Shown: positions 17,386 through 24,854, numbered from the stretch's first letter. The stretch is 33,617 bases of DNA from Alphaproteobacteria bacterium (GCA_017534945.1 JAFXVB010000020.1:1-33617), one strand, 5' to 3'. Translations and numbers: made by a program. Notes: generated by a model not told the origin, from the letters alone.

Positions 17386-17630
17386 GCAAACAAGAGCAAA
17401 AGGACGGATTCAGAGTAAAACTGGATAGTTCGCTTTTGTACTGTCTAGCCGCCGCACTGATTGGTTTCATAGTCAGGGTGGAATCGCACAGTGCGGCAAT
17501 AGACACCCGTTTATTACAACTGGAAAGGCGAACTGACACACTGGAGGTCGATTTGAAATCCATCAAGGATAGTTTGTATGAAATTAAAGGCGACATGAAG
17601 ATATTACTAAAGGGAATCAAAGATGATTAA
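17382..17630 (+). CDS. Small membrane protein with coiled coil, lysis block
   Basis: An 82-residue protein I cannot assign to a named family. Residues about 17-32 form one transmembrane helix (SSLLYCLAAALIGFIV). Residues 35-80 are an amphipathic helix with a coiled-coil heptad (TRLLQLERRTDTLEVDLKSIKDSLYEIKGDMKILLKGI). Haemolysin XhlA-type partners of holins have a similar coil-plus-helix plan in the reverse order, and i-spanins have this order. Since a clearer spanin pair lies downstream, this may be a holin partner or antiholin. It overlaps D and the holin-like gene. Confidence 0.6.
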   Translation: MSKQEQKDGFRVKLDSSLLYCLAAALIGFIVRVESHSAAIDTRLLQLERRTDTLEVDLKSIKDSLYEIKGDMKILLKGIKDD

Positions 17631-17826
17631 GAAAATACTGAAATACCTTTATGACCTGTTTAGCGACAGGGCAGGATATCCATCTGCAAAGAGATTTGCG
17701 TGTGCGATATTCGGGATAACTGCTGTGATATTGGCGTTTTGCCGTTACAGCGTGGACGTGGTTGCGGTCTTTGTGGCTGCGGCACTTGGCGAAAACATAG
17801 CAAGCGTATTCGAAAAGGATAAATGA
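17623..17826 (+). CDS. Putative holin
   Basis: A 67-residue protein with a charged start (MIKKILKYLYDLFSDRAGYPSAKR) and two hydrophobic stretches (FACAIFGITAVILAFC and VVAVFVAAALGENIASV), ending in EKDK. Small size, two membrane helices and position just before the lysozyme-like gene fit a phage holin that opens the inner membrane at lysis. Holins share little sequence, so this is inferred from form and context. Confidence 0.65.
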   Translation: MIKKILKYLYDLFSDRAGYPSAKRFACAIFGITAVILAFCRYSVDVVAVFVAAALGENIASVFEKDK

Positions 17827-18233
17827 TGAAAAAACAAGAACCTCGTGGAATCAGAAATAACAACCCAGGAAACATAAAATACACAGGAACAGCGTGGCTT
17901 GGATTGGCAAATCCACCACACGATGGAACCTTTTGTGTCTTTACTGATGCAAGGTTTGGTTTGCGTGCGTTGGCGAAAGTCCTTAGAAATTATAACAGAT
18001 ACTATGGTATCAGGACAATATACAGAATTATCAAACGGTTCGCACCGGCAAGTGAAAACCAAACAGATGCATACATCAAATCTGTGGCGGCCAGTACCGG
18101 ATACGATCCGCACAAACAACTGAACATCGAAGATGATAAGGTCCTGGTCAATTTAATGATGGCGATAATCAAACACGAAAACGGTAAACAACCATATTCG
18201 CCGGAAGAAATAAAGGCGGCAATCCAATGTTAA
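17826..18233 (+). CDS. Lysozyme-like muralytic enzyme (endolysin)
   Basis: A 135-residue protein. ATG 17826 is chosen over the adjacent ATG 17823 because AAGGA then has a six-base spacer. It begins EPRGIRNNNPGNIKYTG and continues DGTFCVFTDARFGLRALAKVLRNY, then IIKRFAPASENQTDAYIKSVAAS. This RGIRNNNPGNI...FxxxxxGLRAL...APxxENxTxxYI pattern is found in phage-encoded peptidoglycan hydrolases of lysozyme fold (family knowledge). No signal peptide, so export would depend on the holin. Sits between holin and spanins. Confidence 0.75.
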   Translation: MKKQEPRGIRNNNPGNIKYTGTAWLGLANPPHDGTFCVFTDARFGLRALAKVLRNYNRYYGIRTIYRIIKRFAPASENQTDAYIKSVAASTGYDPHKQLNIEDDKVLVNLMMAIIKHENGKQPYSPEEIKAAIQC

Positions 18234-18442
18234 GCAAACTGAAACAATATGCGTTGGCAATAGTGGCCGGTGCAGTTGCGCTGGCTTATTTTCTAGGAAT
18301 AAAAAAGGGCAAACAAAATGAAAAAGCACATCAAACTAATACACTTTTGGCGAACATACAAAGGGCTGATAAAGCTAGGCATACTCTTGCTGATAATCCT
18401 GATGCTGTTCGCCGGTTGCACAATAAATACCGCCGCAAATGA
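18227..18442 (+). CDS. Rz-like inner-membrane spanin
   Basis: A 71-residue protein with an N-terminal transmembrane helix (LAIVAGAVALAYFLGI), a basic stop-transfer (KKGKQNEK) and a charged helical tail. That is the plan of an i-spanin that spans the periplasm to meet Rz1. It overlaps the lysozyme-like gene by seven bases, and its 3' half contains the start of the Rz1-like gene in another frame. It is short for an Rz protein. Confidence 0.72.
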   Translation: MLSKLKQYALAIVAGAVALAYFLGIKKGKQNEKAHQTNTLLANIQRADKARHTLADNPDAVRRLHNKYRRK

Positions 18443-18554
18443 TTTCTGTTATCTGTACCGACCGGTCTATGCAGATTATGAAAACGACACACCGGAAACA
18501 ATCCAACAGATAGACCAAAACAACATCGCATATGAAGCATTATGCACTAACTAA
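18318..18554 (+). CDS. Rz1-like outer-membrane lipoprotein spanin
   Basis: A 78-residue protein starting inside the Rz-like gene in a different frame and running past it. A basic N-terminus precedes a hydrophobic stretch (LGILLLIILMLFAGC) ending in a lipobox (LFAGC) with the lipidation Cys at residue 34; the mature part is about 45 residues. Nested or overlapping Rz/Rz1 genes are a hallmark of phages of Gram-negative hosts (established knowledge). The long pre-lipobox segment is unusual; a later internal start could shorten it. Confidence 0.75.
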   Translation: MKKHIKLIHFWRTYKGLIKLGILLLIILMLFAGCTINTAANDFCYLYRPVYADYENDTPETIQQIDQNNIAYEALCTN

Positions 18555-18584
18555 GCCCGAGGTCAATTCCTCGGGCCTTTTTTT
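18553..18584 (+). terminator. Rho-independent terminator of the late operon
   Basis: A perfect 8-base-pair stem GCCCGAGG / CCTCGGGC with loop TCAATT is followed by a T run. It lies right after the Rz1 stop, so it ends the late transcript and separates it from the AT-rich recombinase/sugar region. Confidence 0.92.
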
Positions 18585-18638
18585 ATTTCAATTATAAATA
18601 GTGCAGAAGATAACCAAATAAAAATAAGGAGTTAAAAC

Positions 18639-19256
18639 ATGGTATATGGTTATATCAGGGTCAGTACAGACCACCAAGATTGCGAAAATCAAAAACTTGG
18701 AATAGAGGCAAAGGCAAAATCATTAAATATGCACATAGATCGGTATATCAAGGATTCGGGGATCTCAGGTACAATAGACCCTCGTAACAGGGCATTGGGG
18801 CCAATTCTTCGTAAATTAAAAACAGGTGATGTTTTGATTTGTTCTGAACTGTCCCGTCTTGGACGCAAGTTATTTATGATCATGCGAATATTGGAACACT
18901 GCATGAATGTGGGGGCAAAGGTTTATACCGTAAAGGACGGATATGAATTGGGTGATAATATACAATCAAAAGTAATGGCTTTCGCCTTTGGTTTATCAGC
19001 AGAAATTGAAAGAGATTTGATAAGTCAACGAACCAAGGAAGCGTTGGCTGTTCGTCGTGCAAATGGTAAGAAACTGGGACGACCGATTGGTTGTGGTAAT
19101 AAATCGCATAAACTGGATGGAAAAATGCCTATAATTAAACATATGCTTAATTGTGGAATATCAAAACGACAGATTGCTAAAAAGCTTGGAGTGAGTTCCC
19201 CAACACTTTATGAATACATCTGTAATAACAAGGAAATAACCTTGGTTGCTTGTTAA
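18639..19256 (+). CDS. Small serine recombinase (resolvase/invertase family)
   Basis: A 205-residue DNA recombinase likely to invert or resolve short DNA segments. The catalytic domain has YIRVSTDHQD with nucleophile Ser9 and Arg7. It also has the ELSRLGR motif (residues 70-76) whose arginines support catalysis, and a long E-helix with FGLSAEIERDLISQRTKEAL. After GKKLGRP comes a C-terminal helix-turn-helix (GISKRQIAKKLGVSSPTLYEYI). Length fits Hin/Gin/Mpi-type invertases (family knowledge). AAGGAG sits eight bases before the start. The gene follows the late terminator, and I could not find a matched pair of recombination sites in the window. Confidence 0.93.
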   Translation: MVYGYIRVSTDHQDCENQKLGIEAKAKSLNMHIDRYIKDSGISGTIDPRNRALGPILRKLKTGDVLICSELSRLGRKLFMIMRILEHCMNVGAKVYTVKDGYELGDNIQSKVMAFAFGLSAEIERDLISQRTKEALAVRRANGKKLGRPIGCGNKSHKLDGKMPIIKHMLNCGISKRQIAKKLGVSSPTLYEYICNNKEITLVAC

Positions 19257-19289
19257 TAAATTCTAGAAATAAAAAATCTATGAAAATAC

Positions 19290-19318
19290 TTGATAAATGG
19301 GAATAAATATATTAGCAT
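19290..19318 (+). promoter_or_regulatory. Candidate sigma70 promoter for the structured RNA and sugar operon
   Basis: TTGATA (19290-19295), a 17-base spacer, then TAGCAT (19313-19318). Transcription would begin near 19325, about 70 bases before the first strong hairpin, and read into the dead recombinase and sugar genes. The area is AT-rich, so chance matches are likely; spacing is the main support. Confidence 0.4.
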
Positions 19319-19394
19319 TACGACGTACAAAAATTATCAAAATTAAACCAACCTTTTTTCTTAACGGCTTTATATTTTGAGGTTTTTGAATTCT

Positions 19395-19530
19395 GTGCTG
19401 TCAAGGAACAAAGAGGTTGTAGAGTTTCTAAGTCCTATCACCAAATTTCTTGGCAGCATCAAACTTGGGAGGAGTGGTGCAACGGTAACGCCACCAGGAT
19501 TACGGTTTTCGTGATTGTTTGAGCTCCTCC
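19395..19530 (+). ncRNA. Structured RNA element (long hairpin plus three-way junction), family unknown
   Basis: The 307-base gap 19257-19563 has no convincing gene but folds strongly. Stem A: 14 continuous pairs between 19395-19408 and 19446-19459, with a small inner hairpin TAGA-GTT-TCTA (19420-19430). Then a three-way junction: closing stem B of 7 Watson-Crick pairs GGAGGAG (19468-19474) / CTCCTCC (19524-19530); arm C TGGTG / CACCA (19475-19479 / 19492-19496) with a nested CG-GTAA-CG; arm D ATTACG / CGTGAT (19499-19504 / 19510-19515). All non-Watson-Crick pairs (three in stem A, one in arm D) are G-T when read on the plus strand, that is G-U in RNA, which points to a plus-strand transcript. 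It may be a free RNA or the leader of the gene at 19564. I recognise no known family. Confidence 0.6.
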
Positions 19531-19563
19531 ACTTGAACAAAAGCCTAATGGCAAAGGAATTAT

Positions 19564-20136
19564 ATGGTATATGGAATGATTCTTCTTGAACACATAAAAT
19601 GGAAACCAACGGAACAACGTGTTGGAATACAAGCCTTTGCTAGAAAAAACGGATTAAAAATTGATCAGTTCCTTTCGTATTTCCCAAATCCTAATATTTT
19701 GAATATAAAATCAGGGGATACAGTCGTCTTTTATGATTGGAGTTGTATCTGCAATTCACGAAAATATTTGAATGTTTTTCTAGGACATCTTATCAATAAA
19801 CATGTATGCATTTATTCCGTCCAAAGCAAATATAACATTGATGAAAATACAAATTTTGACCAGTTAGTCAATGCATTTAATTTCTTTGAAGATATTCGTT
19901 TTCGTTTCCTATCAAATCAAAATACCAAAGTGGTTCAAAGTCGTATAGCTCAAGGACAACCCGCTGGCCGTCACAAAGGTAGTAAAAACAAGACACATGT
20001 TTGGGATGAGCATGAAGCCGAAATTCTTTTGATGCACGCAGATGGATTTAGCATGTATGCGATAGCCAAGAAAATGAACATAAATGCACCTGCGGTACGA
20101 CGCTGTTTGATTGCTAATAACATAAAGGATATATAA
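19564..20136 (+). CDS. Catalytically dead serine recombinase paralogue
   Basis: A 190-residue protein matching the recombinase at 18639 along its whole length. Both start MVYG; then GIQAFARKNGLKIDQFL parallels GIEAKAKSLNMHIDRYI, and SGDTVVF parallels TGDVLIC. RIAQGQPAGRHKGSKNKTH parallels RRANGKKLGRPIGCGNKSH, and the C-terminal helix-turn-helix (GFSMYAIAKKMNINAPAVRRCL) is kept. The active site is gone: Arg7 and Ser9 are Leu7 and Glu9, and ELSRLGR has become DWSCICN. The frame is intact, so it is probably a functional DNA-binding protein or regulator, not decay. AAAGGA lies six bases before the start. Its stop overlaps the first glycosyltransferase (TAATG). Confidence 0.82.
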   Translation: MVYGMILLEHIKWKPTEQRVGIQAFARKNGLKIDQFLSYFPNPNILNIKSGDTVVFYDWSCICNSRKYLNVFLGHLINKHVCIYSVQSKYNIDENTNFDQLVNAFNFFEDIRFRFLSNQNTKVVQSRIAQGQPAGRHKGSKNKTHVWDEHEAEILLMHADGFSMYAIAKKMNINAPAVRRCLIANNIKDI

Positions 20137-20999
20137 TGGTAAAGACCCCTCCAAAAGTCTCTATTTTAACACCAATTTATAATACAAATCCACAATACCT
20201 AAAAGAGTGTATGGAATCTATATTAAATCAAACATTTACAGACTTTGAGTTTCTTATTTTGAACGATAGTCCAGACAATAAAGAAATTGAAAAAATTGTT
20301 AAAGAATATGCGCGAAAAGATAATCGTGTTAAGTATTACAAGAATGAAAAGAATATGGGTATATCTCCGTCTCGTAACAAATTGCTAGATTTAGCTCAAG
20401 GAGAATATATAGCAATCTTTGACCATGATGATATATCTCTCCCAACACGACTTGAAAAAGAAGTTGTTTATTTGGATGCAAATCCAGAAATTGGTGTAGT
20501 TAGTGCCTTTATGCAATATTTTCAATGCAAAGATGAAGGATTTGTCAGAACCTGTCCGGAATACGACCATGAGATTAAATGTTCTTTTACGGATAATTGC
20601 TATTTTCCCCATACTGTTTCAATGATACGAAAGTCAGTTTTGGATGAAAATAACATAAGATATGAACAATATTTCAGTCCATGTGAAGATTACCAGTTGT
20701 GGAATCGTTTGATGGATAAAACGTTTTTTTACTGTATACAAGAAGTATTAGTAAAATACCGCGCTTTTGATGGAAATACAACTCATGCGCAAAAGGACCG
20801 TATGGACATAAACCATAATGCCATTAGTTTAGATATCCAGAATAGGTACCCAGCATATCATGAATACTGGTTAAGAAACAGTGGCAGATCTGGGACAAGG
20901 TTTAGGCTTAGACTAGGTTTTATTCCTTTATTAAAGGTGAAGAATAACAAAGTTTACCTGTTTGAATTCATTCCGGTATTTAAGGTTAAATGGAGATAA
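20136..20999 (+). CDS. Glycosyltransferase family 2 (GT-A fold)
   Basis: A 287-residue cytoplasmic or membrane-associated sugar transferase. The GT2 N-terminus is VSILTPIYNTNPQYLKECMESILNQT, followed by EFLILNDSPDN, NMGISPSRNKLLDLAQGEYIAIFDHDD (the last residues are the DxD-type metal site) and a C-terminal acceptor region. The end FIPVFKVKWR resembles membrane-associated tails in LPS transferases. It is coupled to the dead recombinase gene by a one-base overlap. Sugar and acceptor cannot be told from sequence. Confidence 0.93.
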   Translation: MVKTPPKVSILTPIYNTNPQYLKECMESILNQTFTDFEFLILNDSPDNKEIEKIVKEYARKDNRVKYYKNEKNMGISPSRNKLLDLAQGEYIAIFDHDDISLPTRLEKEVVYLDANPEIGVVSAFMQYFQCKDEGFVRTCPEYDHEIKCSFTDNCYFPHTVSMIRKSVLDENNIRYEQYFSPCEDYQLWNRLMDKTFFYCIQEVLVKYRAFDGNTTHAQKDRMDINHNAISLDIQNRYPAYHEYWLRNSGRSGTRFRLRLGFIPLLKVKNNKVYLFEFIPVFKVKWR

Positions 21000-21002
21000 T
21001 AT

Positions 21003-22418
21003 ATGTCACAAATCAGCATTATTATTCCTGTATATAACGATGAAAAATACATCACTGAAACACTGGACAGTGTTATTGGACAAACATTTTCTGACTGGCA
21101 AGCCATTTGTATAAATGATGGCAGTACGGATAATTCATTAAAAATATTAAAACAATATGCAAAACGCGATAAACGCATACAAATAATAGACCAGAAAAAC
21201 GCCGGTGTCATTGTTGCACGCACGAATGGAATAAATAAGGCAAAATCTCCGTACATTTTCATGTTAGACGGGGATGACAAAATTGCGCCAACTACACTGG
21301 AAAAAATGTATCAAGCAATCACACACAGTCGTGGCGATATTATAACGTGTCGCGTGATGCAATTTGGTGAAGAAAATGGTGAAATGTTACTTCCTGCACC
21401 GAATAAATTAAATATGTCTAAAACGAATTGCTTGGTTAACGCGGCGTTGATGAGGAAGTCTGATTTTATTGCATGCGGTGGCTTCGATGAGCGTTTTTCT
21501 GCTATGATCGAAGATTATGATCTGTGGCTAAATTTGATATATAATTTCAATAAAAAAATCTACAGAATTCCAGAGATACTATTTTTCTATCGTATTAAAC
21601 CAAAAAATCTGTCACGAAATCAGCAAAAACGAAAAACGCATTATGATCTTTTAATGAATATACTATATCAAAAATACCCAATGCGTAAATGGCGCAGAAT
21701 TAAGAATGTTTTGCTGTATCCACAACGGATATTAAGGTTCTTTTTCAGAATACAAAATTATAAAGTTAAAATTCTTAAAATACCTGTTTATACAATCCGT
21801 AAATACGATACAGTTATATCTGTTGGTGCGGCGTGTTTTGTTCCAGATGTGTTAAAAGAATTGAAGTTACGCGATTTTTCGGGACCATTTGATTGGATGT
21901 ATGGGTCTAATGTTGTAATGCGGTTAAGTTTTATTAGAAACAGATTCAAGAATTACTTTGATTTTAATGATTTTGAATATGTTGGACCAAATCCAGATAA
22001 TGGGAAATCCGTGTATAAAAATAATCGTTCTGGTATTGTTTATAATCATGATTTTCCAACAGGAAATTTCAAGGATGTGTTCCCAGATGTAAAAGAAAAG
22101 TATAACCGCCGGATAAGACGCGTATTAAAGCATTTGAATTCCGATGAAAAGATTTTACTGGTGTATTCTGAATTAGGAAAAACTGGTGATAAAGATAAGC
22201 TTATACAGGTGATTAACGAAATAAATTCATCGTATAAGGCAAAGATAGATTTGCTTTATATAAACCATAACAAGTCTATTGAATTAAAGAAATATATCAA
22301 ACCAAAACGAATCTCAGAACATTTGATTTATGCAGAATATCACTATTCAAAATACCCCGATGAACTAGGTCAAGCAAGACGTATATGCAAGAAAATAGTA
22401 AAAAGGGTCGCCAAATGA
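21003..22418 (+). CDS. Glycosyltransferase family 2 fused to a DUF1796 domain
   Basis: A 471-residue two-domain protein. Residues 1 to about 210 are GT2: ISIIIPVYNDEKYITETLDSVIGQT, ICINDGSTDNS, and a FMLDGDDK metal site. A linker (about 215-265) leads to a second domain from about residue 270. That domain has DTVISVGAACFVPDVLKELKLRDFSGPFDWMYGS, IVYNHDFPTG, and EKILLVYSELGKTGDKDKL, the pattern of DUF1796, annotated in databases as papain-like cysteine peptidase-like. A Cys (ACF) and His (NHD) are kept in plausible catalytic places. The second domain may transfer or remove a group on the glycan rather than cut protein (inference). Confidence 0.85.
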   Translation: MSQISIIIPVYNDEKYITETLDSVIGQTFSDWQAICINDGSTDNSLKILKQYAKRDKRIQIIDQKNAGVIVARTNGINKAKSPYIFMLDGDDKIAPTTLEKMYQAITHSRGDIITCRVMQFGEENGEMLLPAPNKLNMSKTNCLVNAALMRKSDFIACGGFDERFSAMIEDYDLWLNLIYNFNKKIYRIPEILFFYRIKPKNLSRNQQKRKTHYDLLMNILYQKYPMRKWRRIKNVLLYPQRILRFFFRIQNYKVKILKIPVYTIRKYDTVISVGAACFVPDVLKELKLRDFSGPFDWMYGSNVVMRLSFIRNRFKNYFDFNDFEYVGPNPDNGKSVYKNNRSGIVYNHDFPTGNFKDVFPDVKEKYNRRIRRVLKHLNSDEKILLVYSELGKTGDKDKLIQVINEINSSYKAKIDLLYINHNKSIELKKYIKPKRISEHLIYAEYHYSKYPDELGQARRICKKIVKRVAK

Positions 22419-23491
22419 AAATATTATTTTTAATGAACCACATTATTATGGGCGGCTTGGAAAAGGTTTTGTTGCAATATTTGGACTCTATGCAAAAAGC
22501 CGGTGTAAATGTTACAGTTTTATCTTGTGAAAAAGTGACAGATCAATATTTTATTGATTTTTTCAGAACGCGAAAAATTGATTTAGAAATTCTTAATAAG
22601 CATAACGCGCATTTTTTCTTAAATAAAATAGTTTCTAAATATATGCGTAAAAGAAAATTGCGTCATATTATAGGGATGCATGACATAGTTATTGATTTTG
22701 CGAATTTTACGTTTTTTGAAGAATTAAAAAATATAAACAAGAAAAAAATCGGTTTTTGTCACGGCAGTATTTTATTCTTTAATTCACGTATTGATAAACG
22801 CGTGTTGGATATATATGACGATATTGTATGTTTATCCGATAATTTTACAACAGAATTTGTAAAATTATATCCTGGCTATAGAAATAAAATTCATCGTATT
22901 TACAATCCAATAAATGTCGATGAAGTTCGTAAATTGTCTAATGTTAAGGTATCTGTGAAAAAACCGTATTTTGTCGCGGTTCAACGTCTGGATTCTGTTG
23001 ATAAAGATGTGGCAACAATTATAAATGCCTTTAATATATTCTCAAAAAAACATCCAAAATATAATTTATACATAATTGGTGATGGACCTCAAATAGCGGA
23101 ATTGCGCCAAATGACGACGGGCAACAAACATGTTATTTTTACCGGCAAAATTGATAACCCATACCCGTTTATAAAAAATGCTGCGGCACTGATATTATCA
23201 TCAACATCAACCATCGGCGAAGGTCTACCAAACACATTGCTGGAAGCGCACGCACTTGGGACACTTGCGATATCCAGTGATGCGCCGTCTGGTCCACGTG
23301 AGATATTACTAAATGGTCGCGCAGGAATATTATTCGAACCAGGAAATGCACAAGATTTGGCGGTTAAGTTGGGCAAAATCGCAAACAAACAATATGCCAC
23401 GCATAAGATGATTGAATGTGCAGACAAAAATATAAATCGATTTGATGCAGATAAAAACCTGCATCAATTATTAAGTCTTATCAAAAAGTGA
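22415..23491 (+). CDS. Glycosyltransferase family 4 (GT-B fold)
   Basis: A 358-residue retaining transferase. ATG 22415 overlaps the previous stop (ATGA) and starts the typical MKILFLMNHIIMGGLEKVLLQYL; the ten residues open upstream do not fit the family. The C-terminal Rossmann domain has FVAVQRLDSVDKDVATIINAF, YNLYIIGDGPQIAEL and EGLPNTLLEAHALGTLAISSDAPSGPREIL, the usual nucleotide-sugar binding motifs with the Glu-x7-Glu pattern. Probably builds the same glycan as its neighbours. Confidence 0.93.
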   Translation: MKILFLMNHIIMGGLEKVLLQYLDSMQKAGVNVTVLSCEKVTDQYFIDFFRTRKIDLEILNKHNAHFFLNKIVSKYMRKRKLRHIIGMHDIVIDFANFTFFEELKNINKKKIGFCHGSILFFNSRIDKRVLDIYDDIVCLSDNFTTEFVKLYPGYRNKIHRIYNPINVDEVRKLSNVKVSVKKPYFVAVQRLDSVDKDVATIINAFNIFSKKHPKYNLYIIGDGPQIAELRQMTTGNKHVIFTGKIDNPYPFIKNAAALILSSTSTIGEGLPNTLLEAHALGTLAISSDAPSGPREILLNGRAGILFEPGNAQDLAVKLGKIANKQYATHKMIECADKNINRFDADKNLHQLLSLIKK

Positions 23492-23502
23492 GGGTAACGA
23501 TT

Positions 23503-23904
23503 ATGGTAAAGTATGATTTGCTGAATTTTCCTGTTCACGGCGACCATACCGGTTCGTTAGTTGCGCTTGAAAAGGGGGCGGATTTTCCCTTTGATATTAA
23601 AAGAGTCTACTATATATGGGGTACGGACAAAAATGCAGTTCGTGGTAAACATGCACATCGAAAATTAGAACAGGTTATTGTTTGTACATCTGGCTCATGC
23701 GATTTTATATTGGATGACGGTCAAGAACGTGTAGTTGTGCATTTGGATAATCCGACTGTAGGATTACATATCAAATCAAATATATGGCGTGAATTTACAA
23801 ATTTTTCGCATGATTGTGTTGTAATGGTTTTGGCATCTGAACATTATGATGAAGCTGATTACATTCGCGATTATCAAACATTTTTACAAGAGATTGCAAA
23901 ATGA
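23503..23904 (+). CDS. fdtA: FdtA/WxcM-like dTDP-4-keto-6-deoxyhexose 3,4-ketoisomerase
   Basis: A 133-residue cupin. ATG 23503 is preferred over a GTG fifteen bases earlier because GAGGG lies upstream at a normal distance. The double-stranded beta helix is clear: DFPFDIKRVYYIWGTD, RGKHAHRKLEQVIVCTSGSCDFILDDG with paired His50 and His52, and NPTVGLHIKSNIWREFTNFS. In known pathways FdtA or QdtA isomerises dTDP-4-keto-6-deoxyglucose to the 3-keto sugar (family knowledge). The aminotransferase at 28328 would use that product. Fuc3N versus Qui3N stereochemistry cannot be settled by eye. Confidence 0.85.
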   Translation: MVKYDLLNFPVHGDHTGSLVALEKGADFPFDIKRVYYIWGTDKNAVRGKHAHRKLEQVIVCTSGSCDFILDDGQERVVVHLDNPTVGLHIKSNIWREFTNFSHDCVVMVLASEHYDEADYIRDYQTFLQEIAK

Positions 23905-24851
23905 TAAAGATTGAAAAATACTCAAAAGATAAAAAGGCACAATGGGATAATTTTGTGAATACTTCTAAAACCCCGATGTTTATGTTTAATCGTGGTTTTA
24001 TGGAATATCATTCGGACAGGTTTATCGATAATTCACTATTGTTTTATAATGAAAAAAATGAATTGTTGGCCGTCTTGCCGGCGTCAATTCATGGGCAACA
24101 AATACGTTCACATGGTGGATTGACATATGGTGGATTTTTTGTAAATGATACGATGAAGCAGCACACAATGAACGATTGTGTTTCTGCATTGATTGAATAT
24201 TTGGATGCTAATAAAATAAATCACTTTATTTATAAATCTGTACCTAATATTTATAATATTTTACCGTCTGAAGAATACATGTGGCCATTGTGGCAGGCTG
24301 GATTCAGATTGGAACGCACAGATGTTTCATCAGTTATAGATTTACAAAACCAATTAAAAATGCCAAAGGGGCGCAAAGCGCAAATATCACGGGCCAAACG
24401 CGAAGATGTCGAAATTATTGAATCCGATGATTTTAATACATTTATTGATTTGGAAGATTCTGTTTTGTCCTTGCGGCATGGAGTTCGGGCGGTACATACT
24501 GGTGCGGAATTAAAGTTATTAAAATCAAGATTCCCTGAAAATATCAAATTGTTTATTGCAAAATATAAAGAACAAATGATAGCCGGAACTTTGTTGTTTA
24601 TTTATCCAAATGTTGTTCATACACAATATATGGCTGCAAATGAAATTGCACGCGAAATCGGTGGCCTTGATTTGTTAATCAAAACATTGATAGATAAATA
24701 TGCCGAATCAAAGAAATGGTTTGATTTTGGGATATCAACTGAACAAGGCGGTGAAGTATTTAATCCGGGGCTTTGTGCGCAAAAAGAAGGCTTTGGTGCA
24801 CGCACAATCGCATATAATTTCTATGAATGGAAACAAGGCAAAGGGAGATAA
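23901..24851 (+). CDS. FemAB/GNAT-type acyltransferase
   Basis: A 316-residue protein with two GNAT-like halves as in the FemAB and related families. There is an N-terminal FNRGFMEYHSDRF and LLAVLPASIHGQQIRSHGGLTYGGF, then GRKAQISRAKREDVEIIES. The C-terminal half has LFIAKYKEQMIAGTLLFIYPNVVHTQYMAAN and WFDFGISTEQGG. It sits next to the FdtA-like gene where many clusters carry a sugar N-acyltransferase, so N-acylation of the 3-amino sugar is a reasonable inference; transfer of an amino acid to the sugar is an alternative. It overlaps its left neighbour by four bases. Confidence 0.78.
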   Translation: MIKIEKYSKDKKAQWDNFVNTSKTPMFMFNRGFMEYHSDRFIDNSLLFYNEKNELLAVLPASIHGQQIRSHGGLTYGGFFVNDTMKQHTMNDCVSALIEYLDANKINHFIYKSVPNIYNILPSEEYMWPLWQAGFRLERTDVSSVIDLQNQLKMPKGRKAQISRAKREDVEIIESDDFNTFIDLEDSVLSLRHGVRAVHTGAELKLLKSRFPENIKLFIAKYKEQMIAGTLLFIYPNVVHTQYMAANEIAREIGGLDLLIKTLIDKYAESKKWFDFGISTEQGGEVFNPGLCAQKEGFGARTIAYNFYEWKQGKGR

Positions 24852-24854
24852 GGT

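Noticed and set aside
19257-19394. Invertible promoter flanked by TTGATAA (19290-19296) and TTATCAA (19334-19340)
   Set aside because: Seven-base arms with no similarity beyond the core, in AT-rich DNA, and one arm is itself part of the putative -35 box. Not convincing as recombination sites.
19468-19530. tRNA gene (seven-pair acceptor-like stem GGAGGAG/CTCCTCC and a D-arm-like hairpin)
   Set aside because: Only 63 bases long, no T-arm with TTC-type loop, and no pairing anticodon stem. It is better described as a three-way junction RNA.
19370-19609. 79-residue minus-strand reading frame across the structured RNA
   Set aside because: It runs antisense through the RNA stems and into the dead recombinase gene, with no ribosome site or family pattern; likely chance.
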